A stretch of DNA of 32,411 nt, from the IMG/VR virus record IMGVR_UViG_3300030110_000183, positions 1-32,411 of that record; one strand, written 5' to 3'. A model generated the notes under the pieces. That model had not been told where the DNA came from and did no database searches. It saw only the letters and a list, made by a program, of their open reading frames with translations. Shown piece by piece: positions 1-7,415 of this stretch; position 1 is the stretch's first letter, and each line of letters begins with the position of its first letter. This stretch comes from a virus. The position numbers and the translations under genes were made by a program.

Positions 1-5
1 AGCTG
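1..5. repeat. Terminal 5-bp direct repeat (AGCTG), left copy
   Basis: The first five bases, AGCTG, equal the last five (32407-32411). Collapsing the two copies into one joins the split fibre gene in frame. It is probably the overlap left when a circular or permuted genome was opened. Five bases alone could match by chance; the restored reading frame is the stronger argument. Confidence 0.7.
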
Positions 6-402
6 AAAGAATATAATCGAGAGTAGCATGGGAACTTGTCATATATTCTTCTATAGTTTCTTCATCTGTACCAAATCCAGTCCCATTCTGAATTAGCCCA
101 TGATACATTGTATTATCAACGGCAATGTTGTAAAAATTGTTTTTAAGTGTAAGACAATAAAACCCTGTTATGGGTACTGTAAATTTTCCTGTAGAAGTAT
201 TATAGTTTGTACCACCTTGTTGTGTAACATTGTTGTAAACTAGAGCTTGGTTGCTTCCTGTACTAAATGCTAGTTCACTTCCAGTATACCATGCTTCAAA
301 CACAGGTTGGCTTGGCTTTAATATTCTACCACTACTATCAATCGTTATGGCACTCGTGCCACCACTGTGAGCAATCGTATCTACTTTTAATGTTGATGTC
401 AT
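1..402 (-). CDS. C1q-like fibre/tip protein, N-terminal part (split by window ends)
   Basis: 134 residues, open to the window edge. It starts MTSTLKVDTI, a short tag shared with two neighbouring fibre genes, then runs into a C1q/TNF-type jelly-roll pattern (FEAWYTGSELAF, then NTSTGKFTVPITGFY). The remaining 44 residues lie at 32272-32406: joining the ends on their shared AGCTG reads ILSA-TIIRQYTANDT without a break and ends in YQIFAGFLIG, the usual last strand of C1q domains. The whole protein is 178 residues. Its ATG overlaps the stop of the upstream S74 gene as TAATG. C1q-like domains occur as trimeric receptor-binding tips in phage fibres; that role is inferred. Confidence 0.85.
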   Translation of the reverse strand, partial: MTSTLKVDTIAHSGGTSAITIDSSGRILKPSQPVFEAWYTGSELAFSTGSNQALVYNNVTQQGGTNYNTSTGKFTVPITGFYCLTLKNNFYNIAVDNTMYHGLIQNGTGFGTDEETIEEYMTSSHATLDYILSA

Positions 403-1331
403 TATTTACTCTCCAATGCTGTTACTTTGGCTTCAAGTGTTTCTACTTTTGCTACAAGTTGTTGTATTACAGAAATATACATTGCGTGTTCTTTGCCTGT
501 AAGAGATGTTACTTTTGCAATATTGTCAGAGCCTAATAAATCTTTATCAGCGTTAACTTCATCTTTAATTTCATAATCTCTTACATAATCAGCATCAACG
601 GATGCAACTTCTTGAGCTATCGTGCCATAAGAGGTTAATGCTTTTCCGTCTGTATCAACCCTGTTCCCATGATGAATAGGGTTTTTCCATTTATATGACC
701 TTGGCTTTAGTTGTTTAAATTTAGCCATATCGTAAGTAAAATCAGCAATACTTTCTTTTAATCTTTCATCTGATATAGAGCTTATAGATGTATCACTAGC
801 CGTTAAATCACCATTGCCAGCGATATTAAATCTATCACCTTGCGAGTTATTATGAGTAGCACCAAAGATTATGCTAGATGTTTGAGAGCCACCCCCTACG
901 TTATCTGCATTAAATTTAACGTAACCTCCATTGCCGTAACCAGACCATTTACCATATATTCCACCAATGACACCTGTACTTGCAGCTCTAACAAAACTAA
1001 CAGCAGAAGCACCTGTTGAACTTGTCGTGCCAACATCTATCTGTTGATTAACAGTTAATGCAGCAGGAGTTCCACTATATTCAGAACTTGTACCCATTAG
1101 AACAGTATCTAATCCTCCGTCAACCACAAAAGTATTTCCTTGATTAGCACTTTCTACACGAAAATCTCTGTCAACTCTGTTTTCATTAAGAACAAACTCA
1201 GTTGTGTTTACTGTTACAACCTCTGCTCCAGCTATTTGAACAGCTACCTTATCATTCGTAGATAAATCTAAACCACTATCTTGGTCACCACTCTGATTGA
1301 CTACTGTATCGACTTCTATTTTGCTAACCAT
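402..1331 (-). CDS. Tail fibre/spike with C-terminal peptidase S74 (endosialidase-type) chaperone domain
   Basis: 309 residues. Residues 1-10 (MVSKIEVDTV) resemble the N-terminal tag of the adjacent fibre genes. The middle (about 30-180) is Gly/Ser/Thr-rich and probably beta-structured. From residue 187 the S74 signature SDERLKESI appears, followed by Y-x-W-K and YGTIAQEV motifs and a coiled coil (about 285-309). In this family the C-terminal domain helps the trimer fold and cuts itself off just before the Ser of the SDxRxK motif; here that is Ser187, with Lys192 the likely partner. Expected product: a mature spike of about 186 residues. It is followed with a 1-base overlap by the C1q-like gene. 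The S74 call is firm; the receptor is unknown. Confidence 0.9.
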   Translation of the reverse strand: MVSKIEVDTVVNQSGDQDSGLDLSTNDKVAVQIAGAEVVTVNTTEFVLNENRVDRDFRVESANQGNTFVVDGGLDTVLMGTSSEYSGTPAALTVNQQIDVGTTSSTGASAVSFVRAASTGVIGGIYGKWSGYGNGGYVKFNADNVGGGSQTSSIIFGATHNNSQGDRFNIAGNGDLTASDTSISSISDERLKESIADFTYDMAKFKQLKPRSYKWKNPIHHGNRVDTDGKALTSYGTIAQEVASVDADYVRDYEIKDEVNADKDLLGSDNIAKVTSLTGKEHAMYISVIQQLVAKVETLEAKVTALESK

Positions 1332-1341
1332 GTCTTACTCC

Positions 1342-1881
1342 TTATCCAGCTATTTCTGTTGCTGTAATTATTGAAGGAAATCTTCCAGGTCCATTATCGC
1401 CATTATTGTCATACCTATTTCTTCCAATATACACATCACCTGTACCACTATGAGCCTGTACTTGAATTTTGTACGTTGTAGAACTCGTTGAACTTGGACT
1501 ATCGAGAAAATGAAAACTAGCACTATGACCAGACAAAGAACCTTGACCATAACTATCAATCATAAAAGAAGCTCGAGGTGCAGTACCATTTGCATCACCA
1601 ATTCCTATTGCAGTACTACCTCTTAAAAGCCTAAATACTGCATGAAAGTCGGCTGTATGAGCTTCACCTACTAAAAAGACATTTATTAAAACTTTACTAT
1701 TAGAAAACTTAGGAGTAATAGCCACACTTAATCCAGATATATCCGTAAAAGATGTAGGAGAACTAACAGTAACAGCTGAAGTTAATGCAGTTTGTACAAC
1801 TTGCAAAGTTGCACCAGCTGGCATTGATACAGTTCCAGCAGCAGTTTTACCCTGTATTGTATCTACTGAGAGTGTACTCAT
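1342..1881 (-). CDS. Fibre/tip protein with VDTI N-terminal tag
   Basis: 179 residues from MSTLSVDTIQ. That ATG overlaps the upstream TGA as ATGA, typical of coupled translation, and begins the conserved tag, so I prefer it to an in-frame ATG four codons earlier (1893). After the tag comes VSMPAGATLQVVQT, a linker common in marine phage fibre proteins, then a beta-rich domain with SxTSFTDISGLSVAITP and KVLINVF blocks. No enzyme motif is visible. It is probably a short fibre or adhesin mounted like its two neighbours with the same tag. The family is common in environmental phages, but I know no defined ligand. Confidence 0.75.
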   Translation of the reverse strand: MSTLSVDTIQGKTAAGTVSMPAGATLQVVQTALTSAVTVSSPTSFTDISGLSVAITPKFSNSKVLINVFLVGEAHTADFHAVFRLLRGSTAIGIGDANGTAPRASFMIDSYGQGSLSGHSASFHFLDSPSSTSSTTYKIQVQAHSGTGDVYIGRNRYDNNGDNGPGRFPSIITATEIAG

Positions 1882-2060
1882 ACTATCACCCATATGCCAC
1901 TAACTGTGACTGTTGCACTTGCTCCAATCGTAATTGGTCCAGCACTTACGCAAGTATTCGTTGCAAAAATTTCAACTGATTGTTGTACTGTATTTTCACT
2001 TTGCTGGATTACTGCTTCAAAAGAAGTTTGTTCTCCATTTTCTCCTATGTACTTAGTCAT
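1878..2060 (-). CDS. Small virion-associated protein, 60 aa
   Basis: Begins MTKYIGENGEQTSFEAV and ends with a hydrophobic beta-prone stretch, CVSAGPITIGASATVTVSGIWVIV in outline. Its TGA overlaps the start of the next fibre gene (ATGA). Small proteins ending in a Pro-Ile-Thr-Ile, Ala-Thr-Val-Thr-Val pattern recur among fibre genes of marine phages; they may be tip or decoration subunits. There is no recognisable domain. An opposite-strand frame is also open here, but the late-strand context and coupling favour this reading. Confidence 0.6.
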   Translation of the reverse strand: MTKYIGENGEQTSFEAVIQQSENTVQQSVEIFATNTCVSAGPITIGASATVTVSGIWVIV

Positions 2061-2068
2061 ATTTTCAC

Positions 2069-2407
2069 CTATGCACTTATGGTATCAACAACGGATGTAA
2101 CAACATCAACTGAACTTCCAGCACTTGCTATCGCATAAAGAACATCACCATTTTTCAAAACAATCTTGCTGCCTTCTGCAATAAGTTCAAATGATGACCC
2201 AGCTGGTAAAGGTCCATTCTTTAGCAAATAGTAATCCGTTGAACTATTCCGAATATAAACATCTATTGTTACTGGTGATGTGGTTATGTTTGCAAAGCGA
2301 CAACCAACTACTGCATCAAAGTCACCAGCAGTCCATAATAGACTATTGGTATCATTGTGAGATGTAGGCAAATCATCTTGCAATGAATTCCGAAAATCTT
2401 GAGCCAT
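2069..2407 (-). CDS. Putative fibre-associated structural protein, 112 aa
   Basis: Begins MAQDFRNSLQ behind a strong AAGGAG (minus-strand TAAGGAGAAAAAATAATG). The body is beta-rich (VVGCRFANITTSPVTIDVYIRN, then LPAGSSFELI and KIVLKNGDVLYAIAS), resembling small phage proteins described as virion structural or baseplate-like beta-sandwiches. It lies directly downstream of the fibre gene in the same transcript, with 16 bases between them. The role is inferred from position and composition only. Confidence 0.65.
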   Translation of the reverse strand: MAQDFRNSLQDDLPTSHNDTNSLLWTAGDFDAVVGCRFANITTSPVTIDVYIRNSSTDYYLLKNGPLPAGSSFELIAEGSKIVLKNGDVLYAIASAGSSVDVVTSVVDTISA

Positions 2408-2423
2408 TATTTTTTCTCCTTAT

Positions 2424-3950
2424 TTATAAACAAATTGCCATTGCTATTGAAAACCCTTGTGTTGCTGCTCCAATATCAGAGGCAACTTCTGAAGCAGAAC
2501 GACCCTCAATAGATGTGCCATCTACTCTTAAAAAATCATTATCAACAACACTAGCATTTGCTACCAGAACATTTCCATTTGATATACCAGTTGATAGCGT
2601 TGCTGTTGTTGTAATAGCAGTACCATTTAATGTCATAGCATCAGCTTCTAATGTTCCATCAACATCTACATCACCAGAGATATCTAAATCTGCAAATACA
2701 GAAGTTCCAGTACCAGTTACTGTTCCTCCTACTCCTAAGTTTCCAGCAATAGTAACATTTGTTGTGCCAGTAGGAATCTCAATAACATCATTATCAGCAT
2801 CATTCTTTATCGTTACATCATTAGTAGAACCTTGACCAGTTAGTATCAATCCTTCTGCACTTGTATAACCTATTGCAGCATTATCTCCAGCAGACGTATC
2901 ACCAGTAGCTTCAAGAGTTGCACCAGTTATTACACCAGAAGCAGTAAGAGCAGTTATGTTTGGACTTCCTCCTGACCCAGCAAGTGAAGCCATGTCAGCA
3001 ATTACAGAGCTAGTAGCAAGTAAATTCAAATCCTCAACTATAGCACTTGTCGCTAATAAATTTAGGTCAGTAACGATATCAGATGTTGCCAATGTATTTA
3101 AATCGCTTACGATATCTGTTGTAGCTAGTGTGTTAAGGTCGCTAACTATATCATCCGTAGCTAGTTTATTTAAGTCAGCAACAATATCACTTGTAGCAAG
3201 AGTGTTTAAGTCGCTAACTACATCTGTGGTCGCTAAGATATTTAGGTCTGCAACGATTGCACTTGTTGCTAGTGTATTTAAATCAGCCACAAAGTCTGAT
3301 GTTATTAATGAAGCAACTCCAGCTACGCTAGAAACTGCCGAACTAATCCCAGCAACTGTTGTTACGTTAGCTTGTATGCCAGCTACAGTAGTTACGTTAG
3401 CAGAAATTCCAGCAACAGTATTAATATTTGCAGTTATTGCACTTAATGAATTTACGTTAGCAATAGTTGGTCCAGCTTCTGCAGCACCAGTAGTAGCATT
3501 AAACCCTAATACAGTACCTACTCTTGCTGCTTTAAGAGGTAGCTCCATAGACACAGCAGAATCAGAATCTTGCAATCGTACAGATCTTCCTATTGTATCA
3601 TCAACGTCAGCATCAATCGCAACCAGTTTATCTAGCTCAGTATTCAGAGAAGAAATATTAAAAGCACCTTGAGTGGGAAAGTCAGTTGTTCTCTCAAGGG
3701 CTATGTCTCTTGTTATCACAACAGTCGAGCCACCAGTAGCACCAGTAACAGATATTGAAACTGTACCAGTAGAACCATCTCCACCCGATACAGAGTAGTG
3801 AGTTGTTAATGTTTTTAGTGTTCCATCTACATAAACATTTAAATCTGCTTCAGCAAAAAACTCAAAGTTTACTGTAAAAGAAGTCTGCGTTGCTCCTTGA
3901 GAAACGCTATAAGACACTCTAGGTGTGTTGTCACTTACTGCTATAGTCAT
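2424..3950 (-). CDS. Tail fibre with T7 gp17-like N-terminal attachment domain
   Basis: 508 residues. Residues about 1-130 match the T7 gp17 N-terminal pattern: FEFFAEADLNVYVDG, ERTTDFP, then FNISSLNTELDKL and SVRLQD near 121-128. This domain fixes the fibre to the tail tube. Residues about 177-216 hold four copies of a 10-residue repeat (TTVAGISANV type) and residues 218-325 hold nine copies of a 12-residue repeat (SDIVxDLNxLAT). The C-terminal third is Gly/Thr/Asp-rich with DVDGTLEADAMTLNG, common in fibre shafts. It is shorter than many gp17 homologues and lacks an obvious receptor tip, which may be supplied by the downstream tagged proteins. Confidence 0.88.
   Translation of the reverse strand: MTIAVSDNTPRVSYSVSQGATQTSFTVNFEFFAEADLNVYVDGTLKTLTTHYSVSGGDGSTGTVSISVTGATGGSTVVITRDIALERTTDFPTQGAFNISSLNTELDKLVAIDADVDDTIGRSVRLQDSDSAVSMELPLKAARVGTVLGFNATTGAAEAGPTIANVNSLSAITANINTVAGISANVTTVAGIQANVTTVAGISSAVSSVAGVASLITSDFVADLNTLATSAIVADLNILATTDVVSDLNTLATSDIVADLNKLATDDIVSDLNTLATTDIVSDLNTLATSDIVTDLNLLATSAIVEDLNLLATSSVIADMASLAGSGGSPNITALTASGVITGATLEATGDTSAGDNAAIGYTSAEGLILTGQGSTNDVTIKNDADNDVIEIPTGTTNVTIAGNLGVGGTVTGTGTSVFADLDISGDVDVDGTLEADAMTLNGTAITTTATLSTGISNGNVLVANASVVDNDFLRVDGTSIEGRSASEVASDIGAATQGFSIAMAICL
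2976..3299 (-). repeat. Nine tandem 36-bp (12-residue) repeats in the tail fibre
   Basis: Codes residues 218-325 of the fibre as nine copies with consensus (S/T)-(D/A)-(I/V)-V-x-D-L-N-x-L-A-T. The copies are degenerate at DNA level but keep the 12-residue period exactly. Directly before them are four 10-residue repeats (residues about 177-216). This is a coding repeat, not a CRISPR array. Confidence 0.9.
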
Positions 3951-3953
3951 ATT

Positions 3954-6900
3954 TTACCCCTCTCTACCAGCAATACTGCGACCAAGATCGTTTGTAAAGT
4001 CTCTTAGAAACCATAACCTAGCAAAAGGTAAATTGCTAATAAAATCTTTTGCACCATCATAGTCGCCTTGTGTAAACTTATAAGCACTTTTCCCTAAATC
4101 ATATCCAATAGAAGGTCCAGAACCTAACGGAGCAAGGACAGCATCTACAGGATTGTATTCCTGTGGAAACTTAGGGCTAATCATTCCCATTGTCAAATCA
4201 GGACCACCTAATGCTAATGACATTTGTATGCCAGTATAATACATATCGGAATACATGGCAGCCAAACCAGACATATCAAATGTTCGAGCAATCTTATCTT
4301 CTATTGACATTTCCTCAAGAACAAAAGGATTTGATCTGTATTTTAATTGCATCCCCATATAAGCTAATCCCATTGCAGCCGCTATACCAACAGCTCTATT
4401 TTGAACCTGACCTTGAGAATAAAGAGTCGTTATTTTATTCAGAGCAGCAAAAGAATAAGAATAAAATTGGAATGGTAATCCTATTAAAGCGTTCTCAATT
4501 CGAGCATAACCTTTAATTCTTCGATCTTCTCTCATACCCATAAGTCTTCCTACTCGCATAGGAATATAAAAAACACCATCTACATTAATTGGTTTGTCTG
4601 CTGGAGATCCCATTAGAACTGTATTTTTTACAGTAGCGTTAAGAGTTCTTCTAAATGTTCTTACTGTATTTTCATCTGTCCAAGACTTTGTATTTGCTAA
4701 ATAGAACCCATTGCTGTTTTCTATAAAACCATCTTTAACAAGTTTATCTATAGCTTTTGCATCTTTAATATCCATACCATATCTTGATAAATATTCTATT
4801 TCTCTTTTATTTGCTTTTCTTTGTGAAAGCTTTACAGAGTAATCTATGATTGTGTGGGAGTGAGCCATTGACGACATATGCTTCATTATTCTTGTCATTG
4901 GACCTAATAAATTTGCTTGGAAAAAAACATTTTTTGCTTTAGATACAAAAGAGTTGTTGAAGATATTATTCATTGAGTCTTCCATAACTCTTAGATGTAC
5001 ATCACCTTTTAATATTTCTAACATTTCACCAGCAAGTCTTGCCTCAGTTGCGTTCATTCTAACCTTTTCATCATTGAGAACTCTAAATACTTGCTTAAAT
5101 AGAGGCTTCAATTCATTAGTCATCATAATCGCAGCAGCATCAGGCAGAGTTGAAAATCCAGCACTACCAAGATAATTAAGAGTAGCAAGATCTTTAAGAA
5201 CTTGAGCAGATCTATTGCTCATAGCTTCTGGATTTTGCAAAACAACGCCAGCTACTCGATCATAGCTATGCAAAAAATCTCTACGAAGTTTATTTAGTGC
5301 GTTTTCATTCATTCCTTTTTTAGCTTCTCTTAACAGAATAGAATTAGAAACAATCTCAGGATCAGCATGACCAAATGTTTTTACAAATTCATGCTGTGCA
5401 GCCGTTCTATTTGTATAAGCCATCATTACTTGAACTGGATTTGTTACTATAAAATCGGCAACTTCACTATTTGGAATATCAATTTGCCTATGTTTAAAAT
5501 GCTTTGATTTACCATAGCCATAATAAATTGCATTATCAGCAAGAGGATCATCTTGACCATAAAGTATTTTGTTTATTGTTGCTGTTATTTTAGATTCAAT
5601 TTCTTTTTGAGAAAGAGTAACAAGCTCTCTTTTAAATGAACGACCTCCATTTGGAGTTGTTCTTTCTACAATATCATATGCTTGATTTTTGAAATGCTTT
5701 CTTAATATTTCTTTAAAGTCTTCTGTTCTTTCATTAATAGATTGCTTGTTCCAAAATCTAGGAAAAAATTTTTCTTTTGTAGTTGCAGTATCTCCATCAG
5801 CATTTTTTAGATTATTTCTAATCTGATTATTTTCATCATTAAGCCTAAGTAATTGTTCTTTTAAAATCTTTTTTTCTGCTGGTTTAATTGATTTGTTAGC
5901 ATCTATTTCATCAAAAACTTTATTAAAATCTTTTGGATTATCTAATCTTGAACTTAACTTTACATCAGAATCAAGATTATACGCTTTCCCAAGTTCATCA
6001 TATGCATTAGATATTTGCAAAGCTCTTCTGTTTAAATTGTTTGTATTAGCAATTAATCCTGAATCTTGTAATCTATCATCCCATTTCTTAAAAAACCCAT
6101 CCCAAGCAGTCATAGCTCTTCGTTCTAAATCATTCATATTATCAGGCTGCAATGTACTTTTCTTCCATGTTTCAGAAAGCCATTCATCATAGTCTCTTCT
6201 AAAGAATGTTCCATAATCAAAAGATGTTCCAAATGGTTTGCCTTTACCACTAGCCTCACCATAAATGCTCATCAACTCATCATGAACAGCAACCCACTCT
6301 CCTTCATATTCAGAAGCCTTTATATATACAGAGTGAGGACTTTTAACAGCATTTTGATTTCCTTCAAGAGCTAAACCATGATCTCCCATAAGCCTTATAA
6401 AATCAAATTTAGTTTCTTGAGATATGCCTTTGTTTTGTAATGTTCTTTTTAATGGAGTTGTTATGCCCTTATACAACCAACTTTTTGTAAATAAATTTTC
6501 TTTTAAATCGAAAGCATTTTTTGCACTGCCACTCTCTGTTTCCAATTTTCTAAGAGATACCTCTCCCTTTATATAGTTATTAAAATCTTGAACTACTTTA
6601 GTATCATCAACACCTAACTTTCCTAAATAAGCTTTTGATCTTTTTGGATCTAACAATGCTTGTAATTGAGAATCATTAAATCTAGTCATGTTTATTTTCA
6701 GACCATCCTCATCAAAAATTCTAAGATCTCTGTTGCCAATATTCAATCTTTGCTCTGGAGTTGTAGAAGCAATAGCATCATTCATTTCAGCAATTTCTTT
6801 TTGAGTATTAAAATAAGCATTAGCTCTCATAGTACTCGGCACAGCCATCAGACCACCAAGAGTAGAACCAATAACAAATGTTGATCCTAAGTTTATTACA

Positions 6901-7415
6901 GATTCAGAGGGTGTAGAAGTAGGATCAAGTAATTGTCTGCCTGTTTCTAAGGGAGCTTGAAGCACTGTCGCACCAGCTCCAACTCTCAAACCAGATCGAA
7001 CAATACCCATTCCCGGTCCTCCAAAGGGAAGAGCCAAAAGATTTATAGGATCAAATAATCCAGTAGTAAATTGAGCAAATAAACTAGAGTTACCTAACAC
7101 TTGTCTAGTTTCTTTCATAGCATCTATTTGTGCTTTAAGATCTCCCATATGATCTGAGTTTTTTGCATGAAGTAAATCGTTCTTAAACTCTTCATATCCT
7201 TCAAGATCATCTGCTGGAATATATTCGGGATCAGCCTCAATATTTGCATATTGATTTCTATTATAAATACTATTTATATAAGGTTGATATTGGTATCTAA
7301 GATTAGCATTTAATGTATCTATCCAAGAAGGATCATCTTGAGAAGATGCAAAAACTTGTTCAGTAAATCTAAGCTTTGGGTCATAACTGTAAATTTTTTC
7401 GTTTAATATTCTCAT
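3954..7415 (-). CDS. Internal virion protein, T7 gp16-like position and size
   Basis: 1153 residues, placed between the fibre gene and a second giant internal protein, where T7-like phages carry gp16. Residues about 110-190 are Gly/Ala/hydrophobic-rich (FDPINLLALPFGGPGMG and on), suiting membrane insertion during DNA ejection. The middle is helical and charged. The C-terminus has further hydrophobic segments and ends PFARLWFLRDFTNDLGRSIAG. I see no lysozyme or transglycosylase catalytic motif, unlike T7 gp16. The start overlaps the upstream stop as TAATG. Role, by analogy: ejection core and trans-envelope channel. Confidence 0.75.
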   Translation of the reverse strand: MRILNEKIYSYDPKLRFTEQVFASSQDDPSWIDTLNANLRYQYQPYINSIYNRNQYANIEADPEYIPADDLEGYEEFKNDLLHAKNSDHMGDLKAQIDAMKETRQVLGNSSLFAQFTTGLFDPINLLALPFGGPGMGIVRSGLRVGAGATVLQAPLETGRQLLDPTSTPSESVINLGSTFVIGSTLGGLMAVPSTMRANAYFNTQKEIAEMNDAIASTTPEQRLNIGNRDLRIFDEDGLKINMTRFNDSQLQALLDPKRSKAYLGKLGVDDTKVVQDFNNYIKGEVSLRKLETESGSAKNAFDLKENLFTKSWLYKGITTPLKRTLQNKGISQETKFDFIRLMGDHGLALEGNQNAVKSPHSVYIKASEYEGEWVAVHDELMSIYGEASGKGKPFGTSFDYGTFFRRDYDEWLSETWKKSTLQPDNMNDLERRAMTAWDGFFKKWDDRLQDSGLIANTNNLNRRALQISNAYDELGKAYNLDSDVKLSSRLDNPKDFNKVFDEIDANKSIKPAEKKILKEQLLRLNDENNQIRNNLKNADGDTATTKEKFFPRFWNKQSINERTEDFKEILRKHFKNQAYDIVERTTPNGGRSFKRELVTLSQKEIESKITATINKILYGQDDPLADNAIYYGYGKSKHFKHRQIDIPNSEVADFIVTNPVQVMMAYTNRTAAQHEFVKTFGHADPEIVSNSILLREAKKGMNENALNKLRRDFLHSYDRVAGVVLQNPEAMSNRSAQVLKDLATLNYLGSAGFSTLPDAAAIMMTNELKPLFKQVFRVLNDEKVRMNATEARLAGEMLEILKGDVHLRVMEDSMNNIFNNSFVSKAKNVFFQANLLGPMTRIMKHMSSMAHSHTIIDYSVKLSQRKANKREIEYLSRYGMDIKDAKAIDKLVKDGFIENSNGFYLANTKSWTDENTVRTFRRTLNATVKNTVLMGSPADKPINVDGVFYIPMRVGRLMGMREDRRIKGYARIENALIGLPFQFYSYSFAALNKITTLYSQGQVQNRAVGIAAAMGLAYMGMQLKYRSNPFVLEEMSIEDKIARTFDMSGLAAMYSDMYYTGIQMSLALGGPDLTMGMISPKFPQEYNPVDAVLAPLGSGPSIGYDLGKSAYKFTQGDYDGAKDFISNLPFARLWFLRDFTNDLGRSIAGREG

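Noticed and set aside
2976-3299. 36-bp tandem repeats as a CRISPR array
   Set aside because: No spacers, copies adjoin directly, and the unit codes a 12-residue protein repeat.
2956-3672. 238-codon plus-strand frame opposite the tail fibre
   Set aside because: It is the antisense shadow of the fibre's repeats, which lack stops on the other strand; the sense strand has T7 gp17 features.
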